Part shown: piece after piece, positions 1 to 7,120 of the stretch
How the letters are laid out: the number at the start of each line of letters is the position of its first letter
How positions within the stretch are numbered: the first letter of the stretch is position 1
From: Chloroflexota bacterium
GTDB taxonomy: Bacteria; Chloroflexota; Anaerolineae; J102
Length of the DNA: 9,262 bases
Direction: 5' to 3'
NCBI GenBank assembly: GCA_003353825.1
Contig: PIVW01000217.1
Span: 1-9,262, forward strand
Notes under the pieces: model-generated
Told to the model about the DNA's origin: nothing
What the model saw: the letters and a program-made list of their open reading frames with translations, nothing else
The model's database searches: none
Made by a program: the position numbers and the translations under genes

Positions 1-592
1 ATGTGCCGGGCCGTGTTCACCAAATTCAAGGCCTGCCTGACGGTGGCGGGCGTCAACACCTACCGTCACGAGTACGGCGCTATCAACATCGTTTACAAAA
101 GTCTGCTACAGGACCGTGAGCAAGCCGACATCAGCGACATCATCCGTCAGTTGCACGGCGTTGTGGATGAAGCGATCGAAATACAGCCAAACTTTTGAGG
201 AGCTTCTGCGCTTCGTGGAGGCGATGGACGAGGAAGAGAGTCGGGCTGTGCGTGAGGGGTTGGATGAGGAAACTCTGGCTGTCTTCGACCTGCTGAAGAA
301 ATCCGATCTGTCGTCGCAAGAGCGCAAGCGCATCAAAGCGGTCGCAGCCGGCCTGTTGATTACACTCAAATCCGAGAAGTTGCGTATCGATCATTGGCGG
401 GACAAGGAGGCGACCCGTGATGCCGTGCGTCTGACGATTCGGGACTTTTTGTGGAGCGATCAGACCGACCTTCCCGTCAACAAATACACGGACCAAGATG
501 TGGAAACTCGAACTGATGTGGTCTATCAGCACGTGTTTCGGGTTTACCCAACTCTACCATCGCCGTATTATGCCATGCAGGCAGCGGCATGA
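1..592 (+). pseudogene. hsdR: Type I restriction endonuclease subunit R (HsdR), C-terminal remnant, broken
   Basis: HsdR is the ATP-driven translocase and nuclease subunit of type I restriction systems; only its C-terminal helical region is present. The first frame (1-198) reads as the conserved stretch with KFKACLTVAGVN, AINIVYKSL and DISDIIRQLHGVVDEAIEI, then hits a stop after five unrelated residues. The next frame, from about 195 to 592, resumes with TFEELLRFVEAMDEEESRAV, FDLLKKSDLSSQERKRIKAV, EKLRIDHWRDKEATRDAV and ends VFRVYPTLPSPYYAMQAAA. From memory of the family, roughly 60-70 residues normally separate VVDEAIE from TFEELL, so I infer an internal deletion that also shifted the frame. 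The ATG at position 1 is probably an internal methionine, because the gene must continue off the left edge. No hsdS or hsdM is visible. The family call is strong; the deletion size is recall. Confidence 0.8.
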
Positions 593-812
593 AGAGAGCG
601 GTCGATGAAATTCGAACCTTATTACGGTTCAACAGGATTTCATGTGGGTGACATGCGTTTGTGCCGATGCATGAACCACAAAATGTGAGAATCTGACCCG
701 GCAAGACACCATCACGTTTCATGGCATCATGATTCATGACAGGCGACCCAATGAATTCCCAAAGAGCCGTTTATCAGCCTTGGCGTCGTGTCGAATTCTG
801 AGTGATGTCCTC

Positions 813-841
813 TTGACAAATTAATATACCGGTAATATATT
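813..841 (+). promoter_or_regulatory. Sigma70-type promoter for the gntR-activase-hypD cluster
   Basis: A perfect TTGACA (813-818) is followed by a 17-base spacer and TATATT (836-841, one mismatch to TATAAT). The predicted start is near 848, about 40 bases before the gntR ATG at 889. It is the best promoter match in the window, and it is placed to drive gntR and the activase. The hypD gene could be read through or have its own start. The rest of the 593-888 spacer holds only a weak hairpin (GAACC 614-618 with GGTTC 626-630) and no gene I can support. Confidence 0.7.
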
Positions 842-842
842 A
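822..842. promoter_or_regulatory. Candidate operator overlapping the promoter
   Basis: TAATATA (822-828) and TATATTA (836-842) form a perfect 7-bp inverted repeat with a 7-base spacer. The same TAATATA also recurs directly at 833-839, 11 bp (one helical turn) from the first copy. The site covers the promoter spacer and the -10 box, where a bound repressor would block polymerase. GntR/FCD regulators usually bind short inverted repeats near their own promoter, so autoregulation by the adjacent gene is the natural inference. AT-rich promoter DNA can also give such repeats by chance. Confidence 0.45.
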
Positions 843-888
843 CAGATGTATTTTAACTGCTCAATGTGCCAAGTTTTAGAATTAAGTT

Positions 889-1542
889 ATGCTATCCATT
901 GCCAGCAAAGCCAGCCTGTCCGAACAGGCCTACGCCATCGTCGAGGAGATGATCGTCACGCTGCGATTGCCACCAGGCGCCATTTTTACCGAAACGCAGT
1001 TGAGCGACGACATCGGCATCGGCCGCACGCCCTTGCGAGAGGCGTTAAAACGTTTGGAAACGCAACGCTTGGTGATCGCCATTCCACGTCGCGGGATCAT
1101 GGCATCGGAAATCAACATAACGAATCAATTCCTGATTCTGGAGACTCGACGGGTGCTGGATCGCCTGATCGCTGCACGGGCTGCACGACGGGTCACGGTT
1201 GAGCAACGAGCTCAGTTATTGAGTTACGCAAACGAAATCATTAACTCGGCTGAGCGGAAGGATCTGACTGCCTATTTGCATGTCGATTATGAATTCGACG
1301 AATTGATGGGCTCTATCGCTCGCAATCCCTTTGCGGTCGAAGCTGCGCAACCGTTGCATGTTCATAGCCGCCGCTTCTGGTACGCCTATCGCACGCATAC
1401 GGATTGGGTGCGAATTGCCGAACTCCATGCAGATCTGATGCATCGAGTGGTCGATGGCGATGATAGGGCAGCGGAAACGGCCTCCGACCTGTTGCTCGAT
1501 CATCTGCTCGAATTCACACGTGGGGTGGTAGAAGGAGTGTAA
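889..1542 (+). CDS. GntR-family transcriptional regulator, FCD subfamily
   Basis: A 217-residue DNA-binding regulator, the usual length for the FadR/FCD group. The N-terminal winged helix runs over about residues 8-75. It includes the recognition-helix signature IGRTPLREALKRLETQRLV (44-62) and the wing PRRGIMASE. The C-terminal FCD domain is all-helical and normally senses a small organic acid, often through a metal held by one Asp and three His. Here the D-x3-H element reads D133-YEF-D137, so the first His is replaced by Asp. The later ligands H180 (AELHADLMH) and H205 (LLDHL) are present. ATG 889 has only a weak purine-rich site before it. The gene is followed after six bases by the activase, so the two are almost certainly co-transcribed. 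It probably controls the hydroxyproline genes; repression relieved by hydroxyproline or a product is inference. Confidence 0.88.
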   Translation: MLSIASKASLSEQAYAIVEEMIVTLRLPPGAIFTETQLSDDIGIGRTPLREALKRLETQRLVIAIPRRGIMASEINITNQFLILETRRVLDRLIAARAARRVTVEQRAQLLSYANEIINSAERKDLTAYLHVDYEFDELMGSIARNPFAVEAAQPLHVHSRRFWYAYRTHTDWVRIAELHADLMHRVVDGDDRAAETASDLLLDHLLEFTRGVVEGV

Positions 1543-1548
1543 CTAAAC

Positions 1549-2454
1549 ATGATTGACGGCGTTGTGTTCGACATCAAGAAGTTCTCGATACATGATGGGC
1601 CGGGCATCCGCACAACCGTCTTTTTGAAGGGCTGCCCCCTGCGATGCCATTGGTGCCATAATCCTGAAAGCCAGCGCTCGGGAACAGATATCATGCTGCG
1701 CGAGGGACGATGCATCGCTTGCGGCGAATGCCTCGGCGCCTGTGAGCACGGAGCCATTACCTGGAATGGCAACGGCGTCCATACCGATCGAGATGCCTGC
1801 GTGCGCTGCGGTATTTGTACCGAGTCTTGTTTCGCCGAGGCGCGTGAGATGATCGGGCGACGCATGACAGTGGGGGAGGTGATAGCCGAGATCGAGCAGG
1901 ATGTCAGTTTTTACGATGAATCGGGGGGTGGGGTAACATTTTCAGGTGGGGAACCGCTGATGCAACCTGACTTCTTGCGGGCGCTGCTCACGGCCTGTCG
2001 CAATTGGGAGATTCACACGACTGTTGACACCTGCGGCTATGCATCATGGCCTGTTTTTAACAACATCCGCCACGATGTCGACCTATTTCTATTTGACATA
2101 AAGTTGATGGATACAAGGGTACATCGTCGCTTTACAGGCGTTTCCAATGAACTCATCCTTGATAATCTTAAGAAGCTGTCTCAAGCAGGACACGATATCA
2201 TGTTGCGTGTGGCCATTATCCCCGGCATCAACGATGACCTAGATAATCTCCGCCAGATCGGAGAGTATGCTGCATCGCTGCCACACCTGAAACGAGTGTC
2301 GATCTTACCCTACCACCATACCGCTGCCAACAAATACCATCGCTTAGGTCGGGTATACGCTTTGCCAGACGTTCGACCGCCCAGCGACGAACGTCTGGCA
2401 GAAATCGCCGATAGCTTCAGTGACTATGGTCTCTCCGTAAATATGAGAGGATAG
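1549..2454 (+). CDS. Glycyl-radical enzyme activating protein (radical SAM, two extra 4Fe-4S clusters)
   Basis: A 301-residue activase that uses S-adenosylmethionine and a 4Fe-4S cluster to place the glycyl radical on its partner, presumably the downstream HypD. Near the N terminus, DIKKFSIHDGPGIRTTVFLKG leads into the radical-SAM motif C29-PLR-C33-HW-C36. Two bacterial ferredoxin motifs follow: C55, C58, C61, C65 and C84, C87, C90, C94. This insert is typical of activases for HypD, benzylsuccinate synthase and hydroxyphenylacetate decarboxylase, and is absent from the shorter PflA. The SAM-binding SGGEP lies at 132-136, followed by DTCGY, FDIKLMD and the VAIIPGIND loop. All expected cysteines are intact. 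AAGGAG (1532-1537) precedes the ATG by 11 bases, inside the end of gntR. The next gene starts 189 bases further on. Confidence 0.92.
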   Translation: MIDGVVFDIKKFSIHDGPGIRTTVFLKGCPLRCHWCHNPESQRSGTDIMLREGRCIACGECLGACEHGAITWNGNGVHTDRDACVRCGICTESCFAEAREMIGRRMTVGEVIAEIEQDVSFYDESGGGVTFSGGEPLMQPDFLRALLTACRNWEIHTTVDTCGYASWPVFNNIRHDVDLFLFDIKLMDTRVHRRFTGVSNELILDNLKKLSQAGHDIMLRVAIIPGINDDLDNLRQIGEYAASLPHLKRVSILPYHHTAANKYHRLGRVYALPDVRPPSDERLAEIADSFSDYGLSVNMRG

Positions 2455-2558
2455 GTTAATCCCCTTGGCTGAGATGTCTGAGTACCAAAACTCTTAATAA
2501 ACGAAGCAAATTTTCTGAATTTATCAGGTATCGATTGGAAAGCGGCAGGTCCACAACA

Positions 2559-2630
2559 ACCTGACACCTGACACCTGACACCTGACACCTGACACCTGAC
2601 ACCTGACACCTGACACCTGACACCTGACAC
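2559..2630. repeat. Perfect heptanucleotide tandem repeat, (ACCTGAC)x10
   Basis: Ten identical copies of ACCTGAC fill 2559-2628, plus a partial AC. The array ends directly against the hypD ribosome-binding site and so lies in the leader between the activase and hypD. Read on the other strand it is GTGTCAG repeated, which creates spurious VSGVRCQ-type open frames. The 104 bases before it (2455-2558) hold no gene, convincing promoter or terminator. Heptanucleotide arrays (STRRs) are known from filamentous cyanobacteria. Perfect short tandem arrays tend to change copy number by slippage, so leader length could vary between cells. Any effect on hypD expression is inference. Confidence 0.95.
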
Positions 2631-2637
2631 AGGAGAT
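2631..2637 (+). promoter_or_regulatory. Ribosome-binding site of hypD, abutting the heptamer array
   Basis: AGGAGAT lies 6-12 bases before the ATG at 2644 and is the only good Shine-Dalgarno match there, so it fixes this start. It touches the end of the heptamer array, whose repeated CCT triplets could pair weakly with AGG. That pairing is speculation. Confidence 0.75.
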
Positions 2638-2643
2638 AAGCTC

Positions 2644-5010
2644 ATGGCAATGACAGAACGAGTCGTCCATCTGCGACAGCAGAGCCTCGACGCAATCCCC
2701 TCCATCTCTACGGAACGGGCAACACTGATGACCGAGTTCTATCGTCAGAACCTGGGTATGATCTCTACGCCCATGCGCCGCGCCCTCTCCTTCCGCTATC
2801 TGATGGAACACAAGACCGTTTATATCGGCGAGGGCGAGTTGATTGTGGGGGAAAAAGGAACCACACCTAAGGCGACGCCCACCTATCCTGAACTCTGTTG
2901 CCACACTTTGGACGATCTCGAAATCCTCGACAAACGTGAAAAAATCTCATTTGTTGTCAGCCATGAAGCGAGACGGGTTTATACCCAAGAGATCATCCCC
3001 TTTTGGCAAGGCACATCGCTGCGTGACCTGATTTTGGGCGAGATGACTGAAGAATGGCACGCGGCCTATGAGGCGGGCGTTTTCACTGAGTTCATGGAGC
3101 AGCGCTCGCCAGGCCATACGACCCTCGATGACAAAATCTACCACAAGGGCATGCTCGATTTCATCGCCGATATCGACCATAGCCTCGACAGCTTGGATTA
3201 TCTGAATGACCCTACAGCGGTCGCTAAACATGAAGAACTGAAGGCGATGCGCATCACCGCCGAAGCCTTGATCCGCTTTGGCGAACGCCATGCCCAGAAG
3301 GCGCTGGAATTAGCAACACTGGAACGTGATCCGGTACGTAGGGCGGAATTGGAACGAATCGCAGAGGTCTGCACGCATAGTCCCGCCCATGCCCCGCGTG
3401 ATTTCTGGGAGGCGCTGCAATACTACTGGTTCGTCCACCTGGGCGTAACCACCGAATTGAATCCGTGGGATGCTTTCAATCCTGGCCGCTTGGACCAGCA
3501 CTTGCAACCTTTTTATGCCGAGGGTCTGGCACAGGACACACTCACCCGCGAGCAGGCAGAAGAATTGTTACACTGTTTCTGGATTAAATTCAACAATCAA
3601 CCCGCCCCGCCCAAAGTGGGTGTAACAGCTGCCGAGAGCAGCACCTACACCGATTTCGCCCAGATTAATACAGGCGGCGTTAAACCCGATGGTTCGGATG
3701 CCGTGAATGATGTCACTTACCTGATGCTAGATGTGATCGAAGCCATGCGTCTTCTGCAGCCCAGTTCTTCGGTGCAGTTGAGCAAAAAGAACCCGGATCG
3801 TTTCATCAAACGCACCGCCAAGATCATCCGCACCGGTTTCGGCCAGCCCTCCATTTTTAACACCGATGTCATCGTGCAAGAGATGATTCGGGATGGGAAA
3901 TCGGTGGTGGACGCTCGCAACGGCGGCACCAGCGGATGTGTGGAAACGGGCGCCTTCGGCAAAGAAAACTATAGTCTCACCGGCTACTTCAACATGCCCA
4001 AAGTGCTGGAAATTACGCTGCACAATGGCATCGACCCTCGCAGCGGACGCAGAATCGGCCTTGAAACCGGCGATCCAACGCAGTTCCATAGTTACGACGA
4101 GTTCTTCGAAGCGTACCGGCAACAACTCAATCACTTCGTCGATATCAAAATACGTGGCAACCAGATCATCGAGCAGCTTTACGCCAGGCATATGCCGGCC
4201 CCGTTCCTCTCTCTGCTAATCGATGATTGTATCACCACAGGCAAGGACTACCACAGTGGCGGCGCCCGCTACAACACCAGTTACATCCAGGGCGTAGGTC
4301 TGGGCACGATGACCGATTGTCTTGCCGCTATCAAGCGCCAGATCTTTGAGGAGCGCGCTATTTCGATGGCACAGTTGATGGCGGCAATGGCTGACGATTT
4401 TGTAGGACACGAGCGTCTGCACATGCAGCTTGTCAACCGCTCACCCAAGTTCGGCAATGATGACGATTTCGCCGATGAGTTGATGGTGGCGGTGTTTGAT
4501 TCCTATTTCGACGCCATTGACGGACGTCCCAACACCAAGGGTGGAAGATATCGCATCAATCTCCTGCCAACCACCTGTCATGTCTATTTTGGCTCAGTCA
4601 TCGCTGCGTTGCCAGATGGCCGCCGTGCGGGAATTCCCCTCTCCGAAGGCATCTCACCCGTGCAGGGAGCGGATCGCCGTGGACCCACCGCCGTCATCAA
4701 ATCCGCAGCCAAGATGGACCACGCTCGCACCGGCGGTACGCTGCTCAACCAGAAATTCACGCCCCAACTGCTGGCGGATGACAATGGCCTCACTAAGTTA
4801 TCGCAACTGGTGCGCACCTATTTCAAGCTGGATGGTCATCACATCCAGTTCAATGTAATAGATGCCGACACCCTGCGCGCAGCCCGGCAAGACCCGGAGC
4901 AGCATCGAGACCTAATCGTGCGTGTAGCCGGGTACAGTGACTATTTCTGTGATCTGGGTGAGGCTCTGCAAGAGGAGATCATTGCGCGCACGGAGCATGA
5001 GTCTTTTTAG
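2644..5010 (+). CDS. hypD: trans-4-hydroxy-L-proline dehydratase (glycyl-radical enzyme)
   Basis: A 788-residue cytosolic glycyl-radical enzyme. HypD removes water from trans-4-hydroxy-L-proline to give (S)-1-pyrroline-5-carboxylate, which ProC can reduce to proline. The radical site is RVAGYSDYF with G763 near the C terminus, and the thiyl cysteine and partner acid are in GTSGCVETG (C432, E434). Compared from memory with Clostridioides difficile HypD, every active-site residue is kept with a constant offset of -2: F150 (F152), H158 (H160), D276 (D278), F338 (F340), C432 (C434), E434 (E436), Y448 (Y450), T643 (T645), G763 (G765). This separates it from pyruvate formate-lyase, choline lyase and diol dehydratases. 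Length is normal and nothing is truncated. Its activase lies upstream; no proC or transporter is in view. A close HypD-like paralogue with another substrate remains possible but less likely. Confidence 0.9.
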   Translation: MAMTERVVHLRQQSLDAIPSISTERATLMTEFYRQNLGMISTPMRRALSFRYLMEHKTVYIGEGELIVGEKGTTPKATPTYPELCCHTLDDLEILDKREKISFVVSHEARRVYTQEIIPFWQGTSLRDLILGEMTEEWHAAYEAGVFTEFMEQRSPGHTTLDDKIYHKGMLDFIADIDHSLDSLDYLNDPTAVAKHEELKAMRITAEALIRFGERHAQKALELATLERDPVRRAELERIAEVCTHSPAHAPRDFWEALQYYWFVHLGVTTELNPWDAFNPGRLDQHLQPFYAEGLAQDTLTREQAEELLHCFWIKFNNQPAPPKVGVTAAESSTYTDFAQINTGGVKPDGSDAVNDVTYLMLDVIEAMRLLQPSSSVQLSKKNPDRFIKRTAKIIRTGFGQPSIFNTDVIVQEMIRDGKSVVDARNGGTSGCVETGAFGKENYSLTGYFNMPKVLEITLHNGIDPRSGRRIGLETGDPTQFHSYDEFFEAYRQQLNHFVDIKIRGNQIIEQLYARHMPAPFLSLLIDDCITTGKDYHSGGARYNTSYIQGVGLGTMTDCLAAIKRQIFEERAISMAQLMAAMADDFVGHERLHMQLVNRSPKFGNDDDFADELMVAVFDSYFDAIDGRPNTKGGRYRINLLPTTCHVYFGSVIAALPDGRRAGIPLSEGISPVQGADRRGPTAVIKSAAKMDHARTGGTLLNQKFTPQLLADDNGLTKLSQLVRTYFKLDGHHIQFNVIDADTLRAARQDPEQHRDLIVRVAGYSDYFCDLGEALQEEIIARTEHESF

Positions 5011-5022
5011 GCAGCGTGGTGC

Positions 5023-5064
5023 GTTTTGCCTGAAAATGATAAATGAACCATTTGCAGGCAAAAC
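5023..5064. terminator. Convergent hairpin, candidate bidirectional terminator
   Basis: GTTTTGCCTG (5023-5032) pairs perfectly with CAGGCAAAAC (5055-5064). After one mismatch, AAATG (5034-5038) pairs with CATTT (5049-5053), leaving a 10-base loop. It starts 13 bases after the hypD stop and ends just past the restored stop of the opposing acetyltransferase-like gene, where a shared terminator would sit. Neither strand has a clear T run after the stem, so factor-independent termination is uncertain. The AAAA/TTTT in the stem base may serve in part. Confidence 0.6.
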
Positions 5065-5065
5065 C

Positions 5066-5599
5066 TCAGCCGCTGAAGCGCACAAGATGAACGCCTTTTG
5101 GTGGCCAGGAATCCCCCTTGACCATGTTCAGCATACTCTGACCAAAGAGCCTGAAGTCGAGTTGTCGAGTTTCTGTAAGCGCTGTGCCACGGCTGAGTCC
5201 GCAATATCCACCGGGAAACCAAAGCTAGCCCGGCCTTCACTGGCTGCCCAGCGGCGGAAATGCTCTAGTACCCAGAGCTGCTCGTCAGGTTTGCACGAGG
5301 CTGAAATGGCTAGTAACTTTCCTTCCAAGTAATCGAATCGAGGTTGTTTGTATGCCAAAATTATGGCAACCAATTCATCTTCGAATCCGATGGCCATAAC
5401 ATCACCCATGTCTTGTTCAAGTGTCCAGCATAACCAGGATGAGTTGATAGCTGCTAACTTTCGACTCCTGGTAGTGCGCCCACCTGCCACCCGAACTATT
5501 GCCGAACAATCGCTTTACCGTTGCGGAATAGGCGCTATCGACCAGACGACACAGATCAGGGATCTCATCTGGGCGAATGGAGCGGAAGTAGAGGCTCAT
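5066..5599 (-). pseudogene. Broken acetyltransferase-like (GNAT-type) gene at the end of the his operon
   Basis: The ATG at 5599-5597 overlaps the hisA stop as ATGA, as expected for a translationally coupled operon gene. The first frame gives [20 protein letters not shown], a start typical of GNAT acetyltransferases, but stops at 5417. A second frame (open from 5490) gives EDELVAIILAYKQPRFDYLE and WVLEHFRRWAASEG, stopping at 5128. The first frame then resumes near 5160 with DFRLFGQSMLNMVKGDSWPP and ends VHLVRFSG, stop at 5068-5066. The second break is an exact 8-bp duplication (5156-5171); removing one copy gives QRLQKLDFRLFGQSM, like the usual GNAT tail. The first break needs one extra base (or two lost) between 5490 and 5417. 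Restored length would be 174 residues. The RxxGxG coenzyme A loop is not recognisable, so GNAT is tentative. Sequencing error could explain the single-base break but hardly the duplication. Confidence 0.65.
5156..5171. repeat. Exact 8-bp tandem duplication (GTCGAGTT x2) causing a frameshift
   Basis: GTCGAGTT occurs at 5156-5163 and again at 5164-5171. On the coding (minus) strand it reads AACTCGAC twice. Eight bases shift the frame, and the sequence on either side joins sensibly only when one copy is removed. Such duplications arise and revert by replication slippage. Confidence 0.85.
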
Positions 5600-6375
5600 G
5601 CGGCTGCTGCGAGTTGCAGCGCCTGCGAAAAATCCATCGTGCCCGCATAGATGGCCTGTCCGCTAATCACCCCATCGATATCATCCCCATGTTGCATAAG
5701 CGCCTTGATGTCCGCCAAATCGCGCAACCCACCCGAGGCAATCACCTTGAGACCGCTGCGTTTTCCTAGCTCGACCGTGCTCGATACGTTGACACCGCTA
5801 AGCATGCCATCGCGACTGATATCTGTGTAAACGGTACGGATTACCCCTGCCTCTGCCATCTCCTGGGCCAGGGCAACAGCATCGATACCACTTGTCTCAG
5901 TCCAGCCGTGGGTGGCAACCCAACCATCTCGGGCGTCGATTCCCACCACAATGCGTTCTCGGCCAAATCGAGTCAATGCTTCCCCTACGATCAGCGGTTC
6001 TTTGACTGCGACCGTGCCCAATACTACCCGTGAAGCGCCCAATTTCAACGCCATTTCGATATCTTGTAAGCCGCGCATACCGCCGCCAAATTGGACGGGA
6101 ATTTCTACTGCCTGGTTGATGGCGTGAAGCCGGCGCAAATTTATCGGCAGCGCAGCAATCGTGTCGGGGTGTAACGAAGTAAGGGCCCCCGGACTTGCAT
6201 GTTCGGCGAATGCTCCGTCTAGATTGACTACATGTAGCCATTCGGCGCCCAAAGCAGCCCAATGGCGCGCCATGGCGACAGGGTCTTCGGCGAAAACGGT
6301 TTCTGCACTGGGATCTCCCTGTCTTAGGCGCACACAACGGCCCTGGCGAAGATCGATGGCGGGGTATAGGATCAT
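5596..6375 (-). CDS. hisA: Phosphoribosylformimino-5-aminoimidazole carboxamide ribotide isomerase (HisA)
   Basis: HisA is a cytosolic beta/alpha barrel that opens the ribose ring of ProFAR to give PRFAR, the fourth step of histidine synthesis. The 259-residue product starts [20 protein letters not shown] with the general base D8. The second catalytic Asp is probably D147 in [11 protein letters not shown]. The phosphate-binding loops QFGGGMR (95-101) and [10 protein letters not shown] (211-220) and the TDISRDGML stretch (184-192) are all present. It is about 15 residues longer than usual: an extra segment of about residues 60-77 follows NLDGAF, where most family members have a short linker. 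It lies 37 bases after hisH and ends in an ATGA overlap with the broken acetyltransferase-like gene. The upstream Shine-Dalgarno is weak, so it may depend on translation of hisH. Confidence 0.95.
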   Translation of the reverse strand: MILYPAIDLRQGRCVRLRQGDPSAETVFAEDPVAMARHWAALGAEWLHVVNLDGAFAEHASPGALTSLHPDTIAALPINLRRLHAINQAVEIPVQFGGGMRGLQDIEMALKLGASRVVLGTVAVKEPLIVGEALTRFGRERIVVGIDARDGWVATHGWTETSGIDAVALAQEMAEAGVIRTVYTDISRDGMLSGVNVSSTVELGKRSGLKVIASGGLRDLADIKALMQHGDDIDGVISGQAIYAGTMDFSQALQLAAAA

Positions 6376-6412
6376 GGTCGTGGCACCAACAGGAGCGGTA
6401 TCGGAATCCCGG

Positions 6413-7078
6413 TTAGATGTTCAGGATGCGGTTGTCCCAATCTATCTCACTAGATCGCCGGCAGATGGACAGAAAATTGCGCAGAATGCGTCGTCCTACT
6501 TGTTGACTTTTTTCGGGATGACATTGAATACCCCAGATGCGGTCTCGGTGTACCACCGAAGGATAGTCGCCGCCATAGTCGGTCGTGGCCAGCACATCGT
6601 TTGGTTCGGCAGCATCGCAATAGTATGAGTGTACGAAATAAGCGTAGGCTCCTTCTGGCAAATCGGCCAGCAGCGGATCGTTGCACTGTATATGTAGCTG
6701 ATTCCAGCCAATTTGGGGTACGCGTAATCCCGTGTCAAAACGTCGCACTCGCCCGGGCAGAAGCCCAAGGCCCTTCCATGATCCCATTTCTTCGCTGACC
6801 TCGAACAGCATTTGCATACCCACACAAATGCCGAGCAGGGGGATATCATGTGAGACAACTTGTCGTACGACTGGTGCAAGCCCGGCCACCTTCAGGTTGG
6901 TAATGCAGGCGCCAAAGGCCCCGACACCGGGCAAAACCACGCCCTCTGATGCCATAATCAAATCGGAATCGGCGGTCAAAGCAACCTCTAGAGACATGCC
7001 GCTGTCTTTGACCGCTCTCTCAACTGCCTTCTGTACACTACGTACGTTACCGATGTTGTAGTCGATAATGGCTATCAT
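6413..7078 (-). CDS. hisH: Imidazole glycerol phosphate synthase, glutaminase subunit (HisH)
   Basis: HisH hydrolyses glutamine and feeds ammonia to HisF, which makes imidazole glycerol phosphate and AICAR; hisF is not in the window. The 221-residue class I amidotransferase keeps the full triad: C85 in [11 protein letters not shown]187 and E189 in [16 protein letters not shown] (49-56), PQIGWNQL and YFVHSYY are also typical. Cys186 replaces the Phe usual in the HPE motif. I chose ATG 7078 because family members begin directly with [15 protein letters not shown] frame-open ATG at 7120 would add 14 unrelated residues and overlaps the best local promoter candidate. No strong Shine-Dalgarno is present. 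A spacer of about 240 bp separates it from the DUF402 gene, so it may have its own promoter. Confidence 0.95.
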   Translation of the reverse strand: MIAIIDYNIGNVRSVQKAVERAVKDSGMSLEVALTADSDLIMASEGVVLPGVGAFGACITNLKVAGLAPVVRQVVSHDIPLLGICVGMQMLFEVSEEMGSWKGLGLLPGRVRRFDTGLRVPQIGWNQLHIQCNDPLLADLPEGAYAYFVHSYYCDAAEPNDVLATTDYGGDYPSVVHRDRIWGIQCHPEKSQQVGRRILRNFLSICRRSSEIDWDNRILNI

Positions 7079-7091
7079 TATAACTCGTGGT

Positions 7092-7120
7092 ATTTTGATA
7101 CACGTTGGATATCTTCTCAA
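7092..7120 (-). promoter_or_regulatory. Possible promoter for hisH-hisA
   Basis: On the minus strand TTGAGA (7120-7115, five of six consensus bases) is separated by exactly 17 bases from CAAAAT (7097-7092, four of six). A start near 7085 would leave a very short leader before the hisH ATG at 7078. The spacing is right but the -10 is poor. Confidence 0.3.

Noticed and set aside
846..1202. Plus-strand frame starting at 846 over the gntR gene
   Set aside because: It has no recognisable protein features and overlaps the well-supported GntR frame.
2465..2515. Thi-box-like GGCTGAGATG with TTAATAAACGAAGC downstream, suggesting a TPP riboswitch before hypD
   Set aside because: The second conserved half (CCTGAT and the following paired GG...CC arm) is absent and the spacing is too short. 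No thiamine gene follows.
2559..2630. CRISPR-like repeat array
   Set aside because: Units are 7 bp and contiguous, with no spacers.
2424..2904. Minus-strand open frames reading through VSGVRCQ-type repeats
   Set aside because: They are translations of the heptamer array extended into hypD and activase sequence on the wrong strand, with no protein-like character outside the repeat.
5007..5240. A separate minus-strand gene of 77 residues
   Set aside because: Its frame matches neither restored half of the acetyltransferase-like gene and runs through the convergent hairpin. The frame ending at 5066 gives a far better C terminus.
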